Positions 34,633 through 44,130 of a stretch of DNA of 64,000 bases are shown here, in pieces. The position numbers and the translations under genes are program-made. Where the stretch lies: contig NZ_JAUSMX010000008.1 in the NCBI RefSeq assembly GCF_030646115.1, forward strand, positions 248,001-312,000, read 5' to 3'. Numbering within the stretch: the stretch's first letter is position 1; each line of letters starts with the position of its first letter. The stretch comes from Fluviicoccus sp. (GTDB lineage: Bacteria; Pseudomonadota; Gammaproteobacteria; Pseudomonadales; Moraxellaceae). The notes beneath the pieces are model-generated. The model ran no database searches. It saw nothing but the letters and a program-made list of their open reading frames with translations, and was not told the origin of the DNA.

Positions 34633-36492
34633 CTACAGCGACTTTACATAGCCATAACTGAAGTAACAGAGCAGCCAGGCCTCCAGCCAGCCGAAGGCAA
34701 AGCCGTTCCCGGCATGATCCATCGCCGAAATCAGCAGAGTCAGTATCAGGAAACCGCAGAACAGGATGGCCGGAAAGAAAACATATCCCACCAGCTTTCT
34801 TGCCCAGTCGGGGCCGCTCTTCAGTAACACCAGACTGCCGATGACCGGCGCCCACAACATAGGCATGCTGGCGAAACCTTTCGGGGAGTCGATGCCCGGC
34901 AACGCCCCCAGCATAAACATCAGCACTACCGGGAACAGGGTTTGCGCCAGTAAGCCCAATTGCCGCAAATAGACCAGGATGGCCATCGACACTCCGGCCC
35001 CCAGCAAAAAGCCACCCAGCAGTACGGGATGAGTTAGGGTGCTGGGCGCAAAGTATGCGCGGGTGAGTACCAACAGATACAACACGCCCAACGTCATGGT
35101 CGTTGCAAAAGGCATCGGCTCCGGGCCTTGCAGCCGATCCATCACGGCGCGCTCTTCCGGGGTGAACACACGCCACACGAACAGGTAAAGCAGGGCGGCG
35201 GCCAGCAACAGCGTGCAGATCGCGGTGTCCAGGCAAGTCACGGCATCCAGGCCGAGCTGATCGGCAAGCGTCGGATGCGTGGCCAACCCCAGGCTGAGCA
35301 AGCTCGTCATCAGCAAGGCATGTATGGGCAGGCGGAGGTTGTTACTATCCAGCGCGTGCTCCAGCGCCGACAGCCGCCCGGCCGCCTCCGGGTTGGCGAG
35401 AATGGCCGCGCCAAAGGCCTCCCGGAACTGGTTTATTTCCGTGCGCAACCGGGCGCGGATTTCCGGCAACATCAGTTTCAGCCGGAATAGCAGGCCGGGC
35501 TGTCCGTTAGCAGCGAACCATAATGGCAGCAGTAATTGCGGTTGAACATTGAATGCCAGTGGTGTGGAAACAAAGGCCGCCAACCGGCAGCGTTGCCGGT
35601 AAAGTTCCAGTTGGGTCCATGGCCAGTGATTAGGCGTGTGGGATTCGTCATTCCAGCCATAAAGGTTTGTCAGATAGTCCAGCACCAATGGATACAGGTG
35701 TTCCTGGACTACTAGCCAAGCCAGAACATGCTGTTCATAAGCCGCCTTGAATTCCAGATGTTGTAGCTCCGGGGACTCCTGATCCTGCTGCAACCTTCTC
35801 AGCAGGGCACTGGCCGAGAGCTTCTCGGCTTGACGCCACCCGGCCTCCAGCACTTCCAGCCGGGACTCGGTTTTCTGCCTGTCCTCGTCCGCCAAACGCT
35901 GCTTGTAGTCCAGAGTGCGCCGGGCTTGCCAGCTGACGTGATCCTGATCCCAGCCGAACAAACGGACGCTGCGGCGGAAGCTTTCCGGGTAACTGCGGTG
36001 TTGCCGCATCAGCCAGAACAACAGGCGGTTGCCATAGTCAGCCCGGGCTTCCAGATGGATCAGTTCCGGGGATTCAAGGTCCGTGCAGATTTGATGCAGC
36101 AAGGCTTCATCGGAGTCGACACCGGCATGTTCCCAGGCGGCCACCCGGTTGTGAGCGAGATCTTGGGGTGATTCGGAAGGAGGGACGATCTGTTCGATGG
36201 TGGCCGCTGGCGGGGTGTCTTCGAAAACGGCAGGCTCGGGCGCGGTAACAGGCTCGGGCTCGGGTCCGGGTTCGAGGGGGGGCGATATGACTTCGCTGTC
36301 ATCGTCCTCTTCTTCGTCGGCGTCCTCATGCCAGTGCCGTATTTCCAGGGCGTGCTCATAGGCGGCGCGTAAGCGCAGGAAACCTTCCTTGTCTTCATCC
36401 GGGCGGGTCTGCTTCAGCTGCTTCGCATAAGCCCGCTTGATGGCCCGTTCGTCCGGTGTCGGATCAATTCCCAGGACTTCCCAGGGGCTCAT
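34633..36492 (-). CDS. Membrane-anchored J-domain protein, DjlB/DjlC-like partner of HscC
   Basis: A 619-residue protein. Residues 1-55 form a J-like domain (SPWEVLGIDPTPDERAIKRA, then FLRLRAAYEHAL) in which the canonical HPD reads RPD. A Pro/Glu-rich acidic linker follows (about 57-95), then a helical cytoplasmic region (100-385), and at least six membrane helices from about residue 400 to the end. E. coli HscC has J-like partners (DjlB, DjlC) with the same organisation. The start overlaps the hscC stop by one base, so the Hsp70 and its co-chaperone are co-translated. Confidence 0.85.
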   Translation of the reverse strand: MSPWEVLGIDPTPDERAIKRAYAKQLKQTRPDEDKEGFLRLRAAYEHALEIRHWHEDADEEEDDDSEVISPPLEPGPEPEPVTAPEPAVFEDTPPAATIEQIVPPSESPQDLAHNRVAAWEHAGVDSDEALLHQICTDLESPELIHLEARADYGNRLLFWLMRQHRSYPESFRRSVRLFGWDQDHVSWQARRTLDYKQRLADEDRQKTESRLEVLEAGWRQAEKLSASALLRRLQQDQESPELQHLEFKAAYEQHVLAWLVVQEHLYPLVLDYLTNLYGWNDESHTPNHWPWTQLELYRQRCRLAAFVSTPLAFNVQPQLLLPLWFAANGQPGLLFRLKLMLPEIRARLRTEINQFREAFGAAILANPEAAGRLSALEHALDSNNLRLPIHALLMTSLLSLGLATHPTLADQLGLDAVTCLDTAICTLLLAAALLYLFVWRVFTPEERAVMDRLQGPEPMPFATTMTLGVLYLLVLTRAYFAPSTLTHPVLLGGFLLGAGVSMAILVYLRQLGLLAQTLFPVVLMFMLGALPGIDSPKGFASMPMLWAPVIGSLVLLKSGPDWARKLVGYVFFPAILFCGFLILTLLISAMDHAGNGFAFGWLEAWLLCYFSYGYVKSL

Positions 36493-38207
36493 CAGTGGAA
36501 AATCTCGACATCAATGCTGTCAAGGTAAGTCTTGAAGCTGCTGGCGGCATGGCGGATCTCATTCGGCTCCTGTCGGTCCAGCACGGCTTCAAAGACCGCC
36601 AGATGGTGGCGGACGGACTCTCGCGCCTGTCCCAGTGACTGGCTGAATAACCGGTCAGCGCGGGCGATCAAGGTGCGGTTTTCCATCTGTTCCCGGGGAT
36701 GAATCTTCAGGGCTTCCAGCTTTTTCAGCGAGGCTTCCACCTGTTCCGGCGTCAGTGTGCTCTTGTCATTCTGGATCACCAGCACCTTGCGCTCCCCGGT
36801 AGTGGCGTTGATGACATCCACTTCCAGCACCCCGTTGGCGTCGTAGGAAAAGCGGACATCAATCCCGATTTCGGTGGCCTTGCCCGGCGGCACGGACAAC
36901 GAGATCTTGCCCAGGAAGATATTGTCCTTAACCAGCCGCGCTTCGCCCTGATAGATGCCGAATTCAACCACCTTCTGGGTATCGTGCATGGGGTGATAGG
37001 TTTGCACCTTGCTGGCGGGAATGACGGTATTGCGTTCAATGATCGGCGAAAACTGGCCGTGGGCGTATTCGTTTTCGCCGGTGCGGATCGATGTATCCAC
37101 GCCCAGGGAATAGGGCGCCACGTCGGTCATCACTACTTCATCCAGGGCGGCGTCGCGGGCAGTCAGTCCCGCCTGAACTGCCGCGCCAAGCGCAATGGCT
37201 TCATCCGGGTGCAGTTGGGTGGCGGGAAAGCGCCCGAACATCTGCACCACCAGCTTGCGCAGGATCGGCATGCGCGTCGATCCGCCCACCAGCACCACTT
37301 CGTCCAGTTCGCTCAGCCGCACCCGGGAATCCCGCAGGGCCTTTTCAATCGGAGTGCGGATACGTTCCAGCAGCTTCTTGCTCAGGGACAGGAAGTGTTC
37401 CTCGGTCAGCGGCCACTCGTATTTCCGGTCGTTGGCATGAACCGTCATGGTCACGCTGACCGGCCCGGCCACCCCGGACAGGTTGCGCTTGACCTGTTCG
37501 GCCGCCGCTAGCACTTGTGCGGCTTGTTTCTCCCAGAAAACCGCCGGTTCCCCGAGATTCGCGGTGGCGTGCTGCACAAAGGCCTCGGCAATGGCGGCCG
37601 TAAAGTCCTCTCCGCCCAGGCAGTTGTCACCGGCGCTGGCCCGCACTTCCATGATGCCTTCAAACAGGTCCAGCAGCGTCACATCAAAGGTGCCACCGCC
37701 CAGATCCAGCACCAGGAATTTGCTTTCGCCCTGGGCCTGATGGAGACCGTAGGCCATGGCAGCGGCGGTCGGTTCATTAAGGAGGCGACGGACTTTCAGG
37801 CCGGCCAGTTCGGCGGCAATCCGGGTGGCGTTGCGCTGGATGTCGTTGAAGTAGGCGGGAACTGTGATCACGGCTTCGGTCACCGGTTCGCCCAGCCAGA
37901 CCTCGGCATCGGCCTTGAGCGATCCCAATACCAGCGAGGACAGTTCTTCCGGTCGAAAGACTTTCCGGCCCAGCGTGTAGGTTTTCTGGCTACCCATGAA
38001 ACGCTTGAAGGCGGCGGCGGTCAGTTCGGGATGGGTGACAAGACGCTCGCGGGCTGCCTGGCCCACCAGGATATGACCGTTGCCATCCACGCTGACGACC
38101 GAAGGGGTCAATACGTTGCCCAGGGAGTTAGGTATCAGAGTAGCTTGTCCGTCCTTCCAGACGGCGACTAGGCTGTTGGTGGTACCGAGGTCAATGCCGA
38201 CGATCAT
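36492..38207 (-). CDS. hscC: Hsp70-family chaperone HscC
   Basis: A 571-residue Hsp70 shorter than DnaK. The ATPase domain has VGIDLGTTNSLVAVW, VITVPAYFNDIQRNATRIAA, NEPTAAAMAYGL, LVLDLGGGTFDVTLLD and VVLVGGSTRMPILRKLV. The substrate domain (from about 370) has TDVAPYSLGVDT and ERNTVIPASK. It lacks most of the C-terminal helical lid, as expected for HscC. HscC works with unusual J-proteins; one follows immediately. No GrpE gene is nearby. Confidence 0.93.
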   Translation of the reverse strand: MIVGIDLGTTNSLVAVWKDGQATLIPNSLGNVLTPSVVSVDGNGHILVGQAARERLVTHPELTAAAFKRFMGSQKTYTLGRKVFRPEELSSLVLGSLKADAEVWLGEPVTEAVITVPAYFNDIQRNATRIAAELAGLKVRRLLNEPTAAAMAYGLHQAQGESKFLVLDLGGGTFDVTLLDLFEGIMEVRASAGDNCLGGEDFTAAIAEAFVQHATANLGEPAVFWEKQAAQVLAAAEQVKRNLSGVAGPVSVTMTVHANDRKYEWPLTEEHFLSLSKKLLERIRTPIEKALRDSRVRLSELDEVVLVGGSTRMPILRKLVVQMFGRFPATQLHPDEAIALGAAVQAGLTARDAALDEVVMTDVAPYSLGVDTSIRTGENEYAHGQFSPIIERNTVIPASKVQTYHPMHDTQKVVEFGIYQGEARLVKDNIFLGKISLSVPPGKATEIGIDVRFSYDANGVLEVDVINATTGERKVLVIQNDKSTLTPEQVEASLKKLEALKIHPREQMENRTLIARADRLFSQSLGQARESVRHHLAVFEAVLDRQEPNEIRHAASSFKTYLDSIDVEIFH

Positions 38208-38325
38208 GATCTGGTCGCATCCGTCTGTTTTGAAAAACGGATTATAGCGAAAACTGACGGCAGGGAAGGGGGCGGAAATGCAGGGTTGGTGTTGCCGGGG
38301 AGGGTCATTCCCGGCAAACCTAGGT

Positions 38326-38661
38326 TCACTCCGGCTTTTTCAAGGAATCCTGCAGCAATCGGTTCATTTCGGTATGCAACCAGCCGCGCAGTTCCTGACG
38401 CACCGTATCCAGATGCTGCTCAATCAAATCATCGGCATTTTGCAGGAAGCTGCGCTTCAGTTCCTGCTCCACCACGCCCATACGGGCAGGCATGGAGGCT
38501 GGTGCCGTCATCATCCGGCTCTGGCTGGCTATGATGCGCTCACCGGGCTCACCACCCAGCGAAGTACAGATTTCCTGAAGTTCATCAAACACTTGCTGAC
38601 GGAATTCCATGGTGGAACGCTGCCAGCGCAAAGGAAAATTGGTGCCCAATTCAACGGCCAT
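38326..38661 (-). CDS. Small hypothetical protein downstream of holC
   Basis: A 111-residue soluble helical protein (MAVELGTNFPLRWQRSTMEF) with no recognised domain. It overlaps or abuts the end of holC, in the place where Pseudomonas also carries a small uncharacterised gene between holC and valS (recalled gene order). The start at 38661 follows GAGG with good spacing; an ATG at 38679 inside the end of holC is the alternative. Confidence 0.7.
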   Translation of the reverse strand: MAVELGTNFPLRWQRSTMEFRQQVFDELQEICTSLGGEPGERIIASQSRMMTAPASMPARMGVVEQELKRSFLQNADDLIEQHLDTVRQELRGWLHTEMNRLLQDSLKKPE

Positions 38662-38668
38662 GACTGTG

Positions 38669-39091
38669 CTATACCTCATGGTGATCCAGGCTGAAGCCCA
38701 GTTGTTTATAGTGTTGCCAGCGCAGTCGCGCCGCCTGCCGGGAAACGTCATCCGGGGCAAACAATTCCAGGATGCGCTGGTAACGCGCCGGTTGTTCCAC
38801 CGGCTTGCCGCTGACATTTAAACAGATATCACGGGGTGTTGTCGTCAGTTTCTGACCAACAAGCACCGGCGCGGATGAACTGCGCGCATCGTCTGTGCGC
38901 AAGTGGGGCAGGAAGCTTTCCGCCGGAAAGCTCCACAGCCATTCATCCAGTGCATCCGTTTGGGCGGCGTCGGCGGTCTGGATGAACAGAGTCTGTCCCC
39001 CCGCGACCGCCCGCGCCGCCAGACGGCAGGCTGTTTGCAGCAAGCGTTCCGCCGAGTCCTGCTTCAGCAGGTAGAAATCAGCCCGCGACAC
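38669..39091 (-). CDS. holC: DNA polymerase III subunit chi
   Basis: A 140-residue clamp-loader accessory protein that contacts single-strand-binding protein. SRADFYLLKQDSAERLLQTAC, the LDEWLWSFPAESFLPH stretch and the APVLVGQ region are typical of HolC. The start is GTG, 14 bases inside the end of pepA, so translation is coupled. pepA-holC is a classic proteobacterial pair. Confidence 0.93.
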   Translation of the reverse strand: MSRADFYLLKQDSAERLLQTACRLAARAVAGGQTLFIQTADAAQTDALDEWLWSFPAESFLPHLRTDDARSSSAPVLVGQKLTTTPRDICLNVSGKPVEQPARYQRILELFAPDDVSRQAARLRWQHYKQLGFSLDHHEV

Positions 39092-40571
39092 AGTTATGCA
39101 GGTATTGCATCAGCAGGGGGACGGGGCGGCCGGTAGAGCCTTTCTGTGCGCCGCTATTCCAGGCGACCCCGGCAATATCCAGATGCGCCCAAGTGTATTC
39201 CTTGGTAAATCGGGCCAGGAAGCAGGCCGCCGTGATGGCGCCGCCGTGCGGCCCGCCGCTACTGATGTTGGCCATGTCGGCAAACGGCGAGTCCAGCAAT
39301 TCCTGATAGTCCGGCAGCACCGGCATGCGCCAGGTGCGGTCGTTGCCAGCCAAGCCGGCCGCCACCAAGGCGCCGGCCAGCTCGTCATTTGGGGTGAACA
39401 GTCCGGAAACCACCTTGCCCAGCGCCACCACGCACGCACCGGTCAAGGTGGCGATGTCAATCACCACCGCTGGGTCGAAGCGCTGGACGTAGGTCAGGGC
39501 GTCGCACAACACCAGCCGGCCCTCGGCGTCAGTATTGAGAATTTCCACGGTCTGGCCCGACATCGTCGTGACAATGTCGCCGGGACGGGCGGCGTTGCCG
39601 GCCGGCATGTTCTCGGCGGCGGCCACTACGCCCACCACGTTGATCGGCAGCTTGCTTTCGGCCAGCCCCTTCATCACGCCCAATACTGAGGCCGCACCGC
39701 ACATGTCGTATTTCATTTCATCCATGCCTGCGCCGGGCTTCAGTGAAATGCCGCCGGTATCGAAGGTAATGCCCTTGCCAACCAGAACCACCGGCTTGTC
39801 ACCCTTCTTGCCGCCATGATATTCGATCACGATCAACCGGCCTTCCTGCTCGGAGCCGCGGCTGACCGCCAGGAAGGCGCCCATGCCCAGCTTTTCCATG
39901 TCGGCTTCGTCCAGCACCTGCACCTTCAGCTTGCGTTCGCCCTTGGCCATGGCTTTGGCTTGTTCTGCCAGATACGAGGGGTGGCAGACATTCGGCGGCT
40001 GGTTGCCCAGATCCTTGGCCAAATCCTGGCCCGAAGCCACGGCATTACCCCAGGCGACGGCAGTTTGGCCCGCCGCGAGTTCGGCGTCATCGGCCACAGC
40101 CAATTGCATGGTTTCCAGTCCGCCATCCGGGGTTTTCTTGCTCTTGTAGTGCTCGAAGCGGTAAGCGGCTTCGCGGGTGCCGCGCACAATGTCGCCCAGC
40201 GTTTGCGCCGGAGTGCGGTCCACCACCCGCAATTCTCCCAGATAGCTGACGACGGTGCGGATCTTGCTGTTCAGCGCCTTGTAGGCGGCGCTGGCTGCCT
40301 TTTGCAAAGCACGGCCGTTCAGCTCTTTTTGCTCGCCCGCACCCACCACGATGATCTGCCGGCTTTCCAGTCCCGGCAATCCGAAAACGGGCAGGGTTTG
40401 TCCGGCCTTGCCTTCAAACCCGGCATTGGTCAGGATGGCCGACAGCCGTCCTTCGCTGGCGGCATCCAGGGTCTTGCCGGCAGCGGTCAGGCCTTCGCTG
40501 GTCATGGGGATAATCACGGCTCCGGCGGTTATCTTGGCCGGATGGGCGGCGGCAATCAGGGCAAATTCCAT
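39078..40571 (-). CDS. pepA: Leucyl aminopeptidase
   Basis: A 497-residue M17 aminopeptidase with two metal ions; in some bacteria it also binds DNA. It has VLVGKGITFDTGGISLKPGAGMDEMKYDMCGAA and the signature NTDAEGRLVLCDAL, giving the Lys, Asp and Glu metal ligands. The ATG at 40571 with GAGG upstream is chosen; a TTG 15 bases further up is also in frame. It is divergent from lptF, with an 81-base gap for both promoters. Confidence 0.96.
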   Translation of the reverse strand: MEFALIAAAHPAKITAGAVIIPMTSEGLTAAGKTLDAASEGRLSAILTNAGFEGKAGQTLPVFGLPGLESRQIIVVGAGEQKELNGRALQKAASAAYKALNSKIRTVVSYLGELRVVDRTPAQTLGDIVRGTREAAYRFEHYKSKKTPDGGLETMQLAVADDAELAAGQTAVAWGNAVASGQDLAKDLGNQPPNVCHPSYLAEQAKAMAKGERKLKVQVLDEADMEKLGMGAFLAVSRGSEQEGRLIVIEYHGGKKGDKPVVLVGKGITFDTGGISLKPGAGMDEMKYDMCGAASVLGVMKGLAESKLPINVVGVVAAAENMPAGNAARPGDIVTTMSGQTVEILNTDAEGRLVLCDALTYVQRFDPAVVIDIATLTGACVVALGKVVSGLFTPNDELAGALVAAGLAGNDRTWRMPVLPDYQELLDSPFADMANISSGGPHGGAITAACFLARFTKEYTWAHLDIAGVAWNSGAQKGSTGRPVPLLMQYLHNCVAG

Positions 40572-40652
40572 TAGAACCTCGGTCAAAATTAGTCGATAAT
40601 TCGCGATCGGACATTACTAGCATATTTGCTCCAGAAGGCAAGGCGGCATTTC

Positions 40653-41771
40653 GTGATAATTCGTCGATATCTGGCCAGCCAGTTGCTGGTTTCGGCACTG
40701 GCGGTTACCGCCCTGCTGACGTTCATCCTCATGGGCGGGCGCGTCATCAAGTACTTCGGCATGGCTGCCCAGGGCAAGCTGGATGTCGAACTGCTGTCTG
40801 CGGTTCTGCTGTACCGCTTGCCGGGTTTTCTGGAGTTGATTATCCCCCTGGGCATGTTCATTTCCGTGCTGCTGGTCTTTGGGCGGCTTTATGTCGACAA
40901 CGAGATGTCCATCCTCTCTTCCAGCGGTGTCAGCCGCTGGCAATTGACCGGTTTTCTCATGCCCTCCGTGTTGGCTGTGACGGCTTTGGTTGCCTGTTTT
41001 TCACTCTATATCACACCGCACGGCAATTATGCCTCGGAGGCCTTGTTCGCCGCCCAGGCCCAGCGCAATACCTTCGACATGGTCCGCCCGGGACAGTTCC
41101 AGCAGGTCAACGGCCGAATGCTCTATGCGCGCTCCATGAATGAAGACCACACCCAACTACTGGATGTGATGATGTACGAAGAGCGGCAGAAGAAGGACGG
41201 CGGTATGCAACGGGCGCTGGTGATGGCGAAAAGCGCCCGGCGCTACCATGAAGCGAAAACGGGGCTTTCCTATATTGAACTGGTGGATGGCGACCGTTAC
41301 GAGCTGAGTCCCGGCAGCCCCGCCTACAGCCGCTTGACGTTCCGTGATTACCGGATGCGGGTGCAGGCGGCGGAGGCTGTGGCAGAAATCACCCGGGCCC
41401 GGACATTGCCGATGGCAACCCTCTACGGGCAGCACCTTGACAGGAATTTGCTGGCGACCGGAGAATGGCTGTGGCGATTGAGCATGCCGCTGCTGGTTCC
41501 GATCGCTGCTTTGCTGGCTTTACCTTTGTCCAGGGTCAATCCCCGGCAGGGCCGCTTCCTGAAGTTGTTTCCCGCCTTGTTGCTCTATATCAGCTATATC
41601 ATCCTGATTGCCGCGGCCCGTAACGCCATTGAAAAAGGCAAGCTGGGGCAGGGTGCTCTGTGGGGTGTGCATCTCGGATATTTCGGTCTGGGCCTGGTTT
41701 TGTTGGGCTGGGAAGATATCGGATTGAGGCTACGCCGCTGGCGTCAGGCTCCGCAGGAGGTGTCTTCATGA
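40653..41771 (+). CDS. lptF: LPS export permease LptF
   Basis: A 372-residue inner-membrane permease of the LptB2FG transporter. It has an N-terminal helix pair (VIIRRYLASQLLVSALAVTALLT), the third near IPLGMFISVLLVFGRLYVDNEM, a periplasmic beta-jellyroll (about 130-255) and three C-terminal helices. I chose GTG 40653, giving the usual MIxRYL start and preceded by AAGGCGG. It overlaps lptG by ATGA. Confidence 0.95.
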   Translation: MIIRRYLASQLLVSALAVTALLTFILMGGRVIKYFGMAAQGKLDVELLSAVLLYRLPGFLELIIPLGMFISVLLVFGRLYVDNEMSILSSSGVSRWQLTGFLMPSVLAVTALVACFSLYITPHGNYASEALFAAQAQRNTFDMVRPGQFQQVNGRMLYARSMNEDHTQLLDVMMYEERQKKDGGMQRALVMAKSARRYHEAKTGLSYIELVDGDRYELSPGSPAYSRLTFRDYRMRVQAAEAVAEITRARTLPMATLYGQHLDRNLLATGEWLWRLSMPLLVPIAALLALPLSRVNPRQGRFLKLFPALLLYISYIILIAAARNAIEKGKLGQGALWGVHLGYFGLGLVLLGWEDIGLRLRRWRQAPQEVSS

Positions 41772-42835
41772 ACTTGCTGGCCGCCTATGTCAGCCGCACG
41801 GTCCTTTCCTCCATGCTGTTGGTGCTGGCCCTGTTATTGGGCCTGGATCTGGTCTTTTCATTCATCGGCGAGCTTGAGGATTTAAAAGGGAACTATCAGG
41901 CATTGCAGGCGCTGCAGGTTGTGGCGCTGGAGTTGCCGTTTCGCTTGTGTGATGTGCTGCCAGTTGCGGGGCTTATTGGCGGCATCGTCGGCTTAGGACT
42001 TTTGGCAGGACAGTCCGAACTTACTGTGATGCGATCATCCGGTGTCAGCAACAGCCGGATAGTCTGGTGGGCGCTTAGGCCCGCCCTGCTGTTGGTGCTG
42101 GGCGGATTGATCGTTTCCCAGTATGTGGTTCCTGTCTCGCATGAACGTGCGCAGGCAGTCAAGGCCATAGCCCAGGGGCAGGATTACCAGCGTGGCCTGC
42201 TCAGCGGTTTCTGGCACCGTGAGGCTGATGACTTTATCCATATCCGTACAGTCCGGCCCGATGCCGGCATGCACGACGTGACATTTTATCACCTGGACCA
42301 AACAGGCCAACTGGCCGCTTTCAGTCATTCTGACGCCGGAGAGTCGCAGCCGGCCGGTGGCTGGAAGCTGCGGGATCTGCGTGAAGTCCGCCTCGCCGAA
42401 GAGGGTTCTGCGGACGTTCAGCTTCTTGGAGACGACCTGTGGCAACCAAAATTGACACCGGAGTTTTTGAGGTTGGTCACGGTGTCACCGGAGTATTTGC
42501 CCTTGACCAGCTTGTATGAGTATTCCCGCTACCTGGATAGCCAGGGTTTAGAGGCAGATTCCTACCGGCTTGAGTTCTGGAAGAAAACATTGGCGCCGCT
42601 GGCGACGTTGTCCATGGTTCTCATTGCCTGCACTTTCATCTTCGGTCCCCTGCGCTCCGTGACCATGGGGTTGCGAATCGTTTCGGGCGTGTTGGCCGGG
42701 CTGGGATTCCGCTATCTGCAGGATTTGTTCGGCTACGCCAGCCTGGTCTATGACTTCTCCCCGTTGGTTGCAGCGTCTTTGCCCATCGCGGTATGCATGG
42801 TGGCCGGTGTTGTCAGCCTGCGCCGCGTTCGCTAG
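41768..42835 (+). CDS. lptG: LPS export permease LptG
   Basis: A 355-residue partner of LptF. It has six membrane helices in the 3+3 pattern, the coupling element MRSSGVSNSRI between helices 2 and 3, and a periplasmic jellyroll domain (about 125-265). The start follows CAGGAGG and overlaps the lptF stop. The two proteins pull LPS out of the inner membrane with the ATPase LptB, encoded elsewhere. Confidence 0.95.
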   Translation: MNLLAAYVSRTVLSSMLLVLALLLGLDLVFSFIGELEDLKGNYQALQALQVVALELPFRLCDVLPVAGLIGGIVGLGLLAGQSELTVMRSSGVSNSRIVWWALRPALLLVLGGLIVSQYVVPVSHERAQAVKAIAQGQDYQRGLLSGFWHREADDFIHIRTVRPDAGMHDVTFYHLDQTGQLAAFSHSDAGESQPAGGWKLRDLREVRLAEEGSADVQLLGDDLWQPKLTPEFLRLVTVSPEYLPLTSLYEYSRYLDSQGLEADSYRLEFWKKTLAPLATLSMVLIACTFIFGPLRSVTMGLRIVSGVLAGLGFRYLQDLFGYASLVYDFSPLVAASLPIAVCMVAGVVSLRRVR

Positions 42836-42962
42836 AAACCTGTGTGAAGGGAGCCTTTGCATCCGGCGTAAATTAAGGCTAGAGTGATATGAGCAATCGC
42901 GAGCGAAGAAAAATAGTCCTGCCTCAGGATCTAATCATAACAACAGTGAGAGTGAGAAAGCC

Positions 42963-43688
42963 TTGCTAGTCTGGACATCCGCAGAGGCCACCGATATCGG
43001 GGCAAAACGCAAAATCAATGAAGATGCCATTTTATCGCGTCCGGATATCGGTTTGTGGGCGGTCGCTGACGGTATGGGTGGGCACGCTGCCGGGGATGTC
43101 GCCAGCAAGGCCGTCGTTGATGCCTTGACCCAGCTCAAACCTGACAAGGACCTGCCTGATTTTGTCGATACACTTGAAGATAAATTACTGTCGGTAAATC
43201 ATAACCTGCGCCGGCATGGTATGGAGGCGCTGGGTGGCCGGACATTGGGCACCACTGTTGTCAGCCTGTTTATGCAGGACGGGTTGGGAGCCTGTATCTG
43301 GGCGGGCGATTCCCGTTTGTATCAGTTTCGGCAGGGTGAGTTGCGCCGGGTTTCCCATGATCACTCTGCCGTGCAGGAAATGATTGACTCCGGCATGATC
43401 ACCCCGGATCAGGCCGCCCACCACCCTCATCGAAACGTTATCACCCGCGCTGTGGGCGGTGGTGACAAACTTTTTCCCGAACTGCGGGTATTCAATGTGC
43501 AGGCTGACGATTGGTATCTGCTCTGCAGCGATGGCTTCTATAATGAAATCAGCGAAGACGCCATAGCCTCGCTGGTGGTTCAGGATACCCTCGAAAAGTC
43601 CGTTGAGGTACTCATGGAAAAAGCATTGGCGGTGGGTGCGGCAGATAATGTTTCCTTGATTGTGGTCAAAGTGTCGGAGGCATCATGA
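42963..43688 (+). CDS. PP2C-type Ser/Thr protein phosphatase
   Basis: A 241-residue metal-dependent phosphatase of the PppA/Stp type. The PP2C motifs are visible: KINEDAI, GLWAVADGMGGHAAGDVAS, ACIWAGDSRLYQFRQGEL, SHDHS, LCSDGFYNEI and ADNVSLIVV, providing the Asp metal ligands. It appears to start at TTG 42963. No Ser/Thr kinase or type VI secretion gene is nearby, so its substrate is unknown. It overlaps the next small gene by 4 bases. Confidence 0.9.
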   Translation: MLVWTSAEATDIGAKRKINEDAILSRPDIGLWAVADGMGGHAAGDVASKAVVDALTQLKPDKDLPDFVDTLEDKLLSVNHNLRRHGMEALGGRTLGTTVVSLFMQDGLGACIWAGDSRLYQFRQGELRRVSHDHSAVQEMIDSGMITPDQAAHHPHRNVITRAVGGGDKLFPELRVFNVQADDWYLLCSDGFYNEISEDAIASLVVQDTLEKSVEVLMEKALAVGAADNVSLIVVKVSEAS

Positions 43689-44029
43689 GCCAGGATTTCC
43701 CCCAGGCAAACGCCAGGCTTGCCGAAGTGGCCCGGCATTGGGCGGATGGTGAAGTCAGCCATGAAACCTGGCGCCGTGAGCGCCGCACCATTCTCCGGGA
43801 GATCTGCAACCGGCGCTCCGATGTCCAGATTGGCAGTGCATTGCCGGTACAGCGTAAAGTTCCCCTGACCGATGTCACATCGCCGGTCATGCCGGTCGTG
43901 CCAGTTGTTCCCAAGGCGACGCCTGCGGCTGCCCCGGCCGAACTTGCTGAAAGCGACGATGTACTGATTCTGGCTTTGTTGATGGTATTGGTGCTGGCGG
44001 GTGCAATACTGGTGTTTTATCTGGCTTAG
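43685..44029 (+). CDS. Small tail-anchored membrane protein
   Basis: A 114-residue protein with a charged N-terminal half (EVARHWADGEVSHETWRRERR), a Pro/Val/Ala-rich linker, and one C-terminal membrane helix (VLILALLMVLVLAGAILVFYLA), so it should be tail-anchored in the inner membrane. It overlaps the PP2C phosphatase gene by ATGA, which suggests joint function, for example as a phosphatase target or anchor (inference). No known family. Confidence 0.8.
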   Translation: MSQDFPQANARLAEVARHWADGEVSHETWRRERRTILREICNRRSDVQIGSALPVQRKVPLTDVTSPVMPVVPVVPKATPAAAPAELAESDDVLILALLMVLVLAGAILVFYLA

Positions 44030-44130
44030 TTCACATTTTGCCGGGTCATTGCTGCAATTGTCCGACATATATCTTCCGCTGTACGATCGTACTGTTTTAT
44101 CCTTGGGCTTAATGCACAGGTCGAAGCCCT

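Noticed and set aside
42888-42968. A 26-codon frame (MSNRERRKIVLPQD...) before the PP2C phosphatase
   Set aside because: It is short, has no ribosome site or similarity that I recognise, and could easily be chance.
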